A stretch of DNA of 64,000 bases. Origin: Niastella vici (GTDB lineage: Bacteria > Bacteroidota > Bacteroidia > Chitinophagales > Chitinophagaceae). Under the pieces are notes generated by a model that was not told where the DNA came from, made no database searches, and worked only from the letters and a program-made list of their open reading frames with translations. The stretch is from the NCBI RefSeq assembly GCF_002077945.1, contig NZ_LVYD01000058.1, positions 248,001 to 312,000 on the forward strand, written 5' to 3'. The translations under genes were made by a program, and so were the position numbers. Positions 54,427 to 63,300 of the stretch are shown here, piece after piece; position 1 is the stretch's first letter, and every line of letters begins with the position of its first letter.

Positions 54427-56152
54427 GCAACGGCGGCGCAATGGATCCATTGCCGGCCTCGGCGGATTCATTGCGTTTTTTTCCCGTGAGCGGAAAATCC
54501 TGTGGCTGGCGATACCTGCCATATTAACAAATGCTGCGTTGAACCTTGCAGGTTCATTCCTGATCGGCTATTCCGTGGATCAATTTATTCAGCGCAGACC
54601 ATTGCACGAAGTTTGGAAATTTCCGGCTGTCTTGCTCATAGTTTACCTGGCGGCGTCGATGACCAGTTACTTACAAACGCGGCTTATGGGTACCGCGGGG
54701 CAACGGATCCTGTTCTCGCTGAGAAATACCGTCTTTCAAAAATTGCAGACTTTGCCAGTTGACTTCTTCCATGCCAACAGAGCAGGGGATATCGTAGCGA
54801 GGGTCAACAATGATACGGAAAGCCTGAACCATTTTATTTCGGGGTTGCTGACCATGATGATCGCCTGCCTGGCTGCTGTTATCGGGGCATGTATCTGTAT
54901 GCTGTTCATTAACTTCAGGCTCGGCCTCGCCGGCCTGGTACCCGCAGTGTTGTATGTTCTTTTTGTATGGGTAATTTCTCCTTTGGTAAAAAGGAAAAAT
55001 GCCGCCTGGTTGGAGATGGCAGGACAAATGAGCGCCGCCGCGCTGGAAAACTTTAAGAATTTCAAATTTTTTGTGGCCCACAAACGCAGGGATTATTTCA
55101 GGAAGAGAATGAATAGCGTACTGTCCCAAAATTACACGGTAGCCATGGAGGCAGGAGCGCTTAATAATATCTTTTTTTCTGTGTATGCCTTTTTTTCGGC
55201 GTTCGGTCAGCTAATCGTGCTGGTGTACGGTTTATCGATGGTTGCTGCCGGCGGATTTTCTACCGGACTGCTGATAAGTTATCTTATTTATTCAGCTTAC
55301 TTATACAATGCATTGCGGATAGTAGCTTCCTTTTGGCCCAGTTTACAAATTGCCCTGGCGGCCTGGGACAGAGTCAACGTTATACTTTCTATCGATGAAG
55401 CCTCAACGCACGCATCTGAAGAACGGGGCGATACTTCCGGTGCGTTGGTGGAATTCAGGAATGTTCATTTTACCTATGAGGGCGGGAAAGAGGTCTTGCG
55501 GAATGTATCCTTCCGGCTTCAGCGCGGCAAGAACTATGCTTTCGTGGGACCTACCGGTGGTGGAAAAACAACTACCGCCTCGCTCATCGCCAGGCTGTAT
55601 GATCCAACCCGGGGATCTGTATGGCTCAATGGAAGGGATATACGCAATTATGCCGGGGAAGAGCGATGCCGGAAAATAGGTTTCATTTTACAGGAGCCAG
55701 TCCTGTTCACAGGTACTGTGCGGGAGAATATCTCTTATGGCAACCCGTATATATTAGCCGGTAAATTGCTGGAAGAGCTGCTTGAAGAGTGCCGCCTAAC
55801 GGACCTCCTCAATGTTTTCAAAAACGGCCTCGACACGGAAATTTCGCCCGGCAGCGACAGCATCAGTCTTGGCCAGCGGCAGCTGGTATCATTCATCCGG
55901 GCAGTGCTGCGTAATCCTGAAGTTCTTATACTGGACGAAGCAACAGCCAATATCGACCCGGTTACGGAGCGCCTATTGGAAACAATACTCGACCGTTTGC
56001 CTGGGGAAACCACCCGAATTACCATCGCGCACCGGTTGAACACTATAAAAAATGCAGATGAGGTGTTCTTTATCAACGCCGGGGAAATCTATCGTGCATC
56101 TTCCTTCAATGACGCGGTGAACAAGCTGCTCACTGAAACAAGAGTGAGCTGA
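54398..56152 (+). CDS. ABC exporter half-transporter, canonical half
   Basis: A 584-residue TMD-NBD protein from ATG 54398 (MNYDLNKLAEQRRRN); the frame is open from 54359 inside the preceding gene. The NBD has Walker A GPTGGGKTTT, a signature-position ISLGQRQ, Walker B VLILDEATANID with the catalytic Glu, and the H-loop IAHRL with His. It pairs with the preceding protein, whose Glu and His are replaced, to make an asymmetric heterodimer. The signature starts with Ile-Ser-Leu where the consensus is Leu-Ser-Gly. Confidence 0.92.
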   Translation: MNYDLNKLAEQRRRNGSIAGLGGFIAFFSRERKILWLAIPAILTNAALNLAGSFLIGYSVDQFIQRRPLHEVWKFPAVLLIVYLAASMTSYLQTRLMGTAGQRILFSLRNTVFQKLQTLPVDFFHANRAGDIVARVNNDTESLNHFISGLLTMMIACLAAVIGACICMLFINFRLGLAGLVPAVLYVLFVWVISPLVKRKNAAWLEMAGQMSAAALENFKNFKFFVAHKRRDYFRKRMNSVLSQNYTVAMEAGALNNIFFSVYAFFSAFGQLIVLVYGLSMVAAGGFSTGLLISYLIYSAYLYNALRIVASFWPSLQIALAAWDRVNVILSIDEASTHASEERGDTSGALVEFRNVHFTYEGGKEVLRNVSFRLQRGKNYAFVGPTGGGKTTTASLIARLYDPTRGSVWLNGRDIRNYAGEERCRKIGFILQEPVLFTGTVRENISYGNPYILAGKLLEELLEECRLTDLLNVFKNGLDTEISPGSDSISLGQRQLVSFIRAVLRNPEVLILDEATANIDPVTERLLETILDRLPGETTRITIAHRLNTIKNADEVFFINAGEIYRASSFNDAVNKLLTETRVS

Positions 56153-56186
56153 TATCACTTTAAACTTATCTAAAACTTTTACCTGT

Positions 56187-56891
56187 ATGGAGAAACAATT
56201 TCGACCCGGAGCCAGCTACGGCAAAGCCGGCTATTTTTTCCTTCCCTTTATCGTTTTGATCATGTTCGGCTTTTATAAGTCGTATATAGGCATATTCCCT
56301 TCTTTTAAAGCTACCGTACATGATCATTTCATGATACATTTTCACGCCGCCCTGTCCATGATATGGGTGATCCTTTTGATCGTGCAGCCTCTTTTGATCC
56401 GATTTAAAAAGGTCAGAATACACCGCTTATTGGGGAAAATGACATATGTTGTTGCGCCGCTGCTTATCTTTTCTTTTATTGGCCTTATTATCTCCTATTG
56501 GAAGCAGGAGAATGTTTCAACCTGGCCCTTTTTTGAGATTGCCCTTCATTACTATTTCCAGGTAATGCACATCATTTTCTTTACAACATTTTATATTCTG
56601 GCGGTCATTAACCGGAAAAAAACGGCGCGGCATGCGGCATTCATGATCGGCACCGGATTGATCTTTATTAACCCCATCGTTCGCCGGGTGTTCAGTAATG
56701 CATTTGGGTATTCCTTTACCGTAGCAGAGACAATAGCGCTGGCTGTTACAGACATAGCTCTTGTAAGCCTGCTCATATATGCGAAGAGACGGAATCTGAA
56801 CCATAAGATTTATTATCTCATTATGGGCATGTTCGTCTTCTACCAGGTACCTATGTTCCTTATCCTGTATTACTTTTTTCCGGGTCAGTAA
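56187..56891 (+). CDS. Small polytopic membrane protein, DUF2306-like, copy 1
   Basis: A 234-residue protein with about seven membrane helices. It has His residues at conserved points: HFHAALSMIWV in helix 2, HRLLGKMTY after helix 2, and HYYFQVMHII in helix 4. The layout resembles DUF2306/cytochrome-b561-like proteins, in which membrane His bind haem, but that is a guess. It is a clear paralogue of the gene at 59625-60296 (both share an HFHA...QPLLI...LHRxLGKxTYV pattern). It is 11 bp before the deacetylase gene. Function unknown. Confidence 0.7.
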   Translation: MEKQFRPGASYGKAGYFFLPFIVLIMFGFYKSYIGIFPSFKATVHDHFMIHFHAALSMIWVILLIVQPLLIRFKKVRIHRLLGKMTYVVAPLLIFSFIGLIISYWKQENVSTWPFFEIALHYYFQVMHIIFFTTFYILAVINRKKTARHAAFMIGTGLIFINPIVRRVFSNAFGYSFTVAETIALAVTDIALVSLLIYAKRRNLNHKIYYLIMGMFVFYQVPMFLILYYFFPGQ

Positions 56892-56902
56892 AAGCATTAC
56901 CC

Positions 56903-57592
56903 ATGTTCACAGTCGATCAACTTTATGGCGGGCACCTGAGCGCTCATACCTTGTCCCTGACTTTCGACGACGGGCCTGGGCCGAAGACGTACGCGCTTGC
57001 CGAATACCTCAATAAGCAAAATATCCCTGCTACTTTTTTTATGGTGGGGAAGCATTTGGAGGAATACCCGGAAGCGCCTGAGCGGCTACGTGCGCTGGGC
57101 CATCTTGCAGGCAACCATACTTACAACCATTTTGACCTTACGGACAACCGCCTTTCGGGTAACGAGCTGGTTAATGAGGTAGAGCATACCACGACCTTGC
57201 TGCATACCCGGCCCGAGGACAAGACGGTTTTTTTTCGTGCACCCTATGGGTACTGGAACGAACAGGTAGCCACCTGTTTGAACAGTAAACTCGATAAAGT
57301 GCGCCGTTACCGCGGACCTTATTATTGGGATGTTGATGCCCGTGACTATTTATTCTGGCAACATGGCCAACAGTCAGCGGCTTGCGCGAACGCCTATCTA
57401 AACGATATTCAAAAAGTGGGACGGGGTATCGTCCTGATGCACGACAGCTGTGCCGACAATGAGGTTATAAAAAAGAACAACCTGACCTTCGAAGCCATCA
57501 AAATAATGGTGCCGCGATTGAAAGAGCTGGGCTACAGATTCGTCAGGCTTGATACAATTACAAACAATACATATGAGCCAGTCAAAGCATGA
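56903..57592 (+). CDS. Polysaccharide deacetylase, NodB-like
   Basis: A 229-residue carbohydrate esterase 4 protein with the NodB motifs: TFDDGPG (Asp22, Asp23), the metal-binding HTYNH (His72, His76), RAPYGYWN and a late MHDSCADN. It removes N-acetyl groups from amino sugars in the family. No signal peptide, so it probably acts in the cytoplasm on a tethered or freshly made substrate, unlike the secreted peptidoglycan deacetylases. It overlaps the FAAL gene by 20 bp. With the NodC-like GT2 in the same run, it suggests a deacetylated amino sugar on the product. Confidence 0.9.
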   Translation: MFTVDQLYGGHLSAHTLSLTFDDGPGPKTYALAEYLNKQNIPATFFMVGKHLEEYPEAPERLRALGHLAGNHTYNHFDLTDNRLSGNELVNEVEHTTTLLHTRPEDKTVFFRAPYGYWNEQVATCLNSKLDKVRRYRGPYYWDVDARDYLFWQHGQQSAACANAYLNDIQKVGRGIVLMHDSCADNEVIKKNNLTFEAIKIMVPRLKELGYRFVRLDTITNNTYEPVKA

Positions 57593-59612
57593 ATGTTTTT
57601 CGAGCAGATCGACTATTATCGACCGGTTGCAATTACACGCATCCGTGAGTCCCGACAGAAAACTGTTTCGGTTTCTCGACGACCAGGGGATGGGCAGCGA
57701 ATGGGCATTTTCCGATGTATGGCGAAACGTTGCCGCACTTTCGCAGTACCTATCCACCTTACACTTAAAGAGTCAGCGGGCGCTCCTTGTATACCGGGAT
57801 GCGGGACAGTTTATCATTCCTTTTCTGGCTTGCCTCCATGAAGGCATTGTAGCTGTACCTGTGCCTTTTCCCCGGGGCACCAAACAATTATCAAGGATGG
57901 TAGGCATATTCATGGATGCGGAAGCAACAGCGGTCATGTGCTGTTCAGGTGACTTTCATTTGATCGGTGCTATCCTGGCAGATAAGTCGGAAAACAGCCG
58001 GCCGGAGATCATTTTTACCGATGGGGAGCGAGCTACCGGAAATTATGCCGGGCTGGAGCAAAAGGACAATGAGACGGCATTCATACAATACACCTCAGGC
58101 TCCACGGCAGAACCAAAGGGTGTGGTCATCGGCCAGGGACAGATCATGCACAACCAGCAGTTGATCACCCAGGCCTTCGGATGCGACGGAGATTCGGTGA
58201 TCCTGTCCTGGCTCCCTTTTCATCATGATATGGGGCTGATCGGGAACATCCTTCATGCGGTGTATACTGGTTGTTGCTGTGTACTGATGCCTCCGATGAG
58301 CTTTATACAACGGCCTTTATTGTGGTTGGAAAATATTTCCCGGCTGGGCGTAACGCACAGCGGGGGGCCAAATTTCGCCTATGACCTTTGCCTGGAAAAG
58401 ATCAGTGCTGAGGAAAGGGATAAGCTCAATCTTTCACGCTGGCGGGTAGCCTACAATGGATCGGAGCCGGTGAGGGAATCTACCATTCGGCGTTTTACCG
58501 ATTTTTTTGAACCTGCAGGTTTTGAACCGGGTGCATTCTATCCCTGTTACGGCCTTGCTGAAGCCACCCTTATCGTCTCTGGAAGTAAAGAGCATAGGGC
58601 GCCTGGTTTTCTTACCATCGGGCAGGGCCGGGAGAAAGAAAAGATAGCCTTTGCAGATAAGCCCGCACCGCTGACCAGAACAGTCGTCAGTGCAGGAAAG
58701 ATATTGGATGGAATGGAGGTAAAGCTGCTGTCGGACGGTGGTGGAACGGTTTCCAGCGATCTGGAGGAGGGAGAGATCTGTATCTCGGGAAACAGTGTTT
58801 CCCCGGGGTATTGGAATAAAGACAACCAGTCCTGCTATTATTTTGAAGGGCATCGCCGTTTTTTCAGAACAGGTGATCAGGGATTCATCTATAATAATGA
58901 ATTGTTTATCACCGGTAGAATAAAGGAAATGTTGATCATCCGGGGTAAAAACTTTTTCCCTTATGATATAGAATATGCGATAGCCTGTTGTGATCCGCGC
59001 ATCGAGGGTAATGGAGTAGCCGTATTTAGCATCGAGACTGATCAGTTGCCGGTAGCTGTAGTCGAAGTAAAGCGTACTTCGGTAGCAGGCCTGGATGCTG
59101 CACAATTGGTTGGTGTAATAAACGATGAGATCGTAGCCGTTTTTGGTTTCTCACCTTATGATATAGTGCTGGTGCCTCCCCGCGAATTACCCAGAACTAC
59201 CAGCGGCAAGATCAGGAGAACGCTGTGCAGGGAACTTTATGAAGAAAAAAGCTTCATGCAACTGGGGTCCTGGCAACAGTTGATGAATAGTCGTGAAGAA
59301 GATAACAGGCATTTGCTGAATATGGTTATGACCAGGAGGGATGAAGAATCTGTTAGAAATTATTTGCTTGATCTTATAGGTCGAAAGACAGAGGTCAGCA
59401 AAGACGCATTTGATGGTGAAACGGAACTGGCGGCCCTTGGTATAGACTCCATAGGCACCATCGAGCTGGTAAACAGGATCAATACACAGCTGCATATCAA
59501 CCTGGATGTAGCAGACCTGTTCAGGGCTAGAACGCTGAATGGGATGGTGAACCTCATAGAAAAGGTGCTTTGGTTGAAGTCTGCCGGCCAGGGTAATGAA
59601 ATAACAATTTAA
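57573..59612 (+). CDS. Fatty acyl-AMP ligase fused to an acyl carrier protein
   Basis: A 679-residue FAAL-ACP. The adenylation domain (about 1-575) has QYTSGSTAEPKGVV, the FAAL motif WLPFHHDMGLIGNI, and CYGLAEATLIVSG. The C-terminal subdomain contains TGRIKEMLIIRGKNFFPYDIE. The ACP (about 590-670) has ALGIDSIGTIEL. It forms an acyl-AMP from a free fatty acid and transfers it to its own ACP to prime an NRPS. The frame is open from TTG 57549, but ATG 57573 (MSQSKHECFSS) is preferred. The TubC-C NRPS 700 bp downstream is the natural acceptor. Confidence 0.93.
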   Translation: MSQSKHECFSSRSTIIDRLQLHASVSPDRKLFRFLDDQGMGSEWAFSDVWRNVAALSQYLSTLHLKSQRALLVYRDAGQFIIPFLACLHEGIVAVPVPFPRGTKQLSRMVGIFMDAEATAVMCCSGDFHLIGAILADKSENSRPEIIFTDGERATGNYAGLEQKDNETAFIQYTSGSTAEPKGVVIGQGQIMHNQQLITQAFGCDGDSVILSWLPFHHDMGLIGNILHAVYTGCCCVLMPPMSFIQRPLLWLENISRLGVTHSGGPNFAYDLCLEKISAEERDKLNLSRWRVAYNGSEPVRESTIRRFTDFFEPAGFEPGAFYPCYGLAEATLIVSGSKEHRAPGFLTIGQGREKEKIAFADKPAPLTRTVVSAGKILDGMEVKLLSDGGGTVSSDLEEGEICISGNSVSPGYWNKDNQSCYYFEGHRRFFRTGDQGFIYNNELFITGRIKEMLIIRGKNFFPYDIEYAIACCDPRIEGNGVAVFSIETDQLPVAVVEVKRTSVAGLDAAQLVGVINDEIVAVFGFSPYDIVLVPPRELPRTTSGKIRRTLCRELYEEKSFMQLGSWQQLMNSREEDNRHLLNMVMTRRDEESVRNYLLDLIGRKTEVSKDAFDGETELAALGIDSIGTIELVNRINTQLHINLDVADLFRARTLNGMVNLIEKVLWLKSAGQGNEITI

Positions 59613-59624
59613 AACGACACGTAT

Positions 59625-60296
59625 ATGATCAAAATGTATAAAAATATCGGGTTTGTTTTTCTAATCCTTCTTGCTTTTGTGATGGCGGGATTTTTCAAAA
59701 CATACTGGGTCTTTCTTCCTCACCTGAATTTTCCTGCGACGGCCACTGCCGTCACTCACTTTCATGCCATGGTCATGAGCCTGTGGGTGTTGTTACTGAT
59801 TGGCCAGCCGTTGCTCATCAAATACAAAAAAACACAGCTTCATCGTATACTCGGCAAAGTGACATATGTTCTTGCCCCTCTTGTAGTGGCCTCTGTCATT
59901 GGATTGCTGATAAGGAATTATCATAGGGATAATATGCGCATCTGGCCTTTCTGGGATCAGATGCAGGGTGTTTATTTCGGCGCAATACATTCGCTGCAAT
60001 TCATCGTGTTCTATATACTGGCCCTCATTTACAGGCGGAATACAGCACTTCACGGAGGGTTCATGATAGCTACCGGGGTCGTATTGATCAATCCCGCCGT
60101 GGTACGGATCTGGCTGCATTTGTTCCACCTGCCATTCTCTATTGCGCAAACGATCACCTGCTCTACAACTTTTACGGCTATGTTGTTATTAGTGCTGGCG
60201 GCCCGTCGCAGACAAATGGATTACCGGTTTTTGCTGGTGATCTGGTCTACCTTCCTGTTGTATGACATACCGATGCTTTACCTTATTTGGGCATAG
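59625..60296 (+). CDS. Small polytopic membrane protein, DUF2306-like, copy 2
   Basis: A 223-residue paralogue of 56187-56891, with about seven membrane helices and the same His spacing (THFHAMVMSLW, LHRILGKVTY, IHSLQFIVFY). It lies between the FAAL-ACP gene (12-bp gap) and the second NRPS (19-bp gap), so it is a stable part of the biosynthetic run and not a stray gene. Role unknown; a membrane redox, lipid or export-accessory function would suit the setting. Confidence 0.7.
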   Translation: MIKMYKNIGFVFLILLAFVMAGFFKTYWVFLPHLNFPATATAVTHFHAMVMSLWVLLLIGQPLLIKYKKTQLHRILGKVTYVLAPLVVASVIGLLIRNYHRDNMRIWPFWDQMQGVYFGAIHSLQFIVFYILALIYRRNTALHGGFMIATGVVLINPAVVRIWLHLFHLPFSIAQTITCSTTFTAMLLLVLAARRRQMDYRFLLVIWSTFLLYDIPMLYLIWA

Positions 60297-60315
60297 ATAA
60301 AAAAGGAACAGTTTT

Positions 60316-63300
60316 ATGCAAATTGCCGAGATCATTGATAAGCTAAAAAAATATGGCGCCGTACCTCGCCTGGAAGGTGATATGGTTAAGCTGACAGGCG
60401 CTGTGGAAAATATACCATCCTTTATTCTGGACGCGATAAGAAGCGAAAAGCAGGCGTTGATTGAGTATCTGAAGGAATCGCACAGGAAGATGAACGCTGT
60501 GCAGATACCACTTGCTGCCAAAAGAACGTATTATCCCTGCACGGCTGCGCAAAGACGTATGTGGTTCCTGTGTCAGCTCGATAATGGCTCTGCGGCCTAT
60601 CACATCGTTACCCGGCTGAAGCTGGGCAACGATATCGATCTGGCATTATTGGAAGAGGCTTTCAGACTGTCTGTCAAAAAACATGAGATCCTGCGTACAG
60701 TATTTAAAGACATCGATGGTGCTCCGTTCCTGGAGATCCTGGACGATGTTCCTTTTGCAATCAACAGAGAACAGCCGTCTCTTGATGAAGATTTGCCTGA
60801 GCCTGTTCTTTTCGACCTGGATAAAGGTCCTCTTTTTCATGTCCGGTTGATGACACCGGGCAATAAAGACTATGAGATGATTTTTACGATCCATCACATA
60901 ATAAGTGACGGATGGTCCATCCAGGTATTGATGAAAGAAGTGATGGATAATTATCAACGTCTCCTGCGCAAGGAAACGCAGGCGCAGGAAATGTTGAAGA
61001 TACAATACAAGGACTATGCACACTGGATGGAACAACGGCTGGCGGGTGAATGGGGACAGCGCGGGATCGGGTTTTGGCAGCGGCAATTTCCATCGGCTCC
61101 TTCCGTTTTATCCCTGCCCTACGACATTCCGCGCACCGGGACCGTTGAATTTAAAGGAGCCACCGAGCGGTTTTCTTTCCAGCGGCAGCAGTACCTCGAT
61201 ATGCAGGCGCTTTGCAGGGAAGAAAAGGCGACACTCTTTAATTTTCTGCGTGCTGTGCTTAGTATATTACTTGGCAGATTCTCCCAACAAAACGAATTTG
61301 TAATAGGTGCTCCGGTATCGGGCCGCACCCATCATGAGTTGGCAGATCAGCTTGGACTTTATGTAAATACTTTGCCCCTCGCTGTACATATCGAAGGGAA
61401 CCTGCATTTCAAGGAATTTTTGAAGGAGGTATCTGCCTCAACGCGGGATGTATTCGAGTTTCAGGATATCCCGCTGGACACCATTATTGATAAGATTGCT
61501 GTCAATAGGGAAGTGGGCAGACATCCGCTGTTTGATGTGATCATGGTTTTTCAGAATCCTGTTACAACAAACGAACCGGCCGCCTGGAGCAGACTGGATA
61601 TTCATGCGCAAGGTGTCGCAAAATTCGATCTCACCTTTAACTTCGACTATACTGCTGATGGGTTATTTTACCTGGATATCGAATATGCTACCGGGCTATT
61701 TGCTGCCTATACCATCAAAAGATTATTTACCGCCCTGCAACAGATAATAGAACAGGTATTGAAGACGCCTGATATAAAACTTAACCAGATTGACCTGTTG
61801 ACAGCGGAAAAAAGGCGTGAGTTGCTTTATGAACGTAATCCGCTGGTGTCTGACATTCATACACCAAATATCCTTCAACTGCTCAACCAGGCCTTTGATC
61901 AATGGAAGAACAGGATAGCGGTGATCTTCGAAAACAAAAAAGTAAGTTATGGCGAACTGAACAGTTATTCCACCAGCCTTGGCCATCGTCTGGATATTGA
62001 GCTGAACGGTGACACCGAATTGGTGGGACTGCTCACCGCGCGTAATGAATGCACCATAGGCATCATGCTGGGTATATGGAGATCGGGCCGGGCATACGTT
62101 CCCATTGACCCATCCTACCCGGTGCAAAGGATCAGGTATATTATCGCCGATGCAGGTTTGAAAGTGTTGGTCATAGACAGGCAGTATTCAGCATTGGTCC
62201 CTGACGATTTGAAAATAACGATCCTGTTCACAGATGAATTGGACGCTAACACTGCTGCAGACAATTCGGCTGTTATTACTACCGACTTCAGGGAAAAGCT
62301 GGCTTATGTGATCTATACTTCAGGGTCAACCGGAAGTCCGAAAGGCGTGGGCATTTGTCACAGAAATGTGATAGCCTTCCTCCAGTGGGCAAAGCGGGAA
62401 TTTGCGGCGACTCCTTTTTCTATACTGTATGCAGCAACATCTTATTGTTTTGATCTCTCAATATTCGAATTTTTTGCTCCCTTGTTGCTTGGAAAAAGCA
62501 TCAGGATGCTGCCCTCCGCGTTGTCGATACCGGAATATGCACATTCGGAAGAGGGGCTTTTTATAAATACGGTGCCCTCGGTAGTACATAGCCTGCAGGA
62601 AAGCGGAATGAACTGGGATAATGTGACTGCGTTGAACATTGCAGGTGAACCGTTAAGTGGAAACATGCTCAGCGGGTTGAACATTGACAAAATAGAGATC
62701 CGCAATCTGTACGGGCCAACGGAAGATACCACTTACAGTACCGTATACAGAGTGACCGGGCAGTTGACAGCCGCCGTCCCAATCGGCAAACCTATCGATG
62801 ACACCCGGTTGTATATACTCGACGGGAACCATTGTCCGGTTCCGGAAGGTATGGCCGGAGAAATATACCTTTCCGGGCATGGCGTGGCAAAAGGATATAT
62901 CAATCAACGGCAGCTGACAACCGAAAGATTTCTTAATAACCCATTCGTGCCCGGTACTGTTATGTATAAGACCGGTGATATTGGCAAATGGCTGGGGGAT
63001 GGCAATGTGGAATTCATCGGGCGTGCTGATCTGCAAGTGAAGATCCGGGGACATCGCATTGAACCGGGAGAGATTGAACATACGCTGGAACAATATCCTT
63101 TGGTGAACCGTGGTTTAGTGACGATCTTTCGCGATGGAGGGGAATTCAGGATCGCTGCTTACTACACGGGTTTGGGATTGATTGACTTAGTGGGCCTGCA
63201 GGAATTCTGCCGCCGGCAATTACCTTCCTGGATGATCCCTGATTGTTGGATGCAATTAGACGCTTTCCCGCTAACTACTAATGGAAAAATAGATCGCAGC

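Noticed and set aside
58434-59105. 223-codon minus-strand frame
   Set aside because: It is antisense to the conserved C-terminal half of the FAAL adenylation domain, whose family motifs are clear on the plus strand; the minus-strand translation has no recognisable domain.
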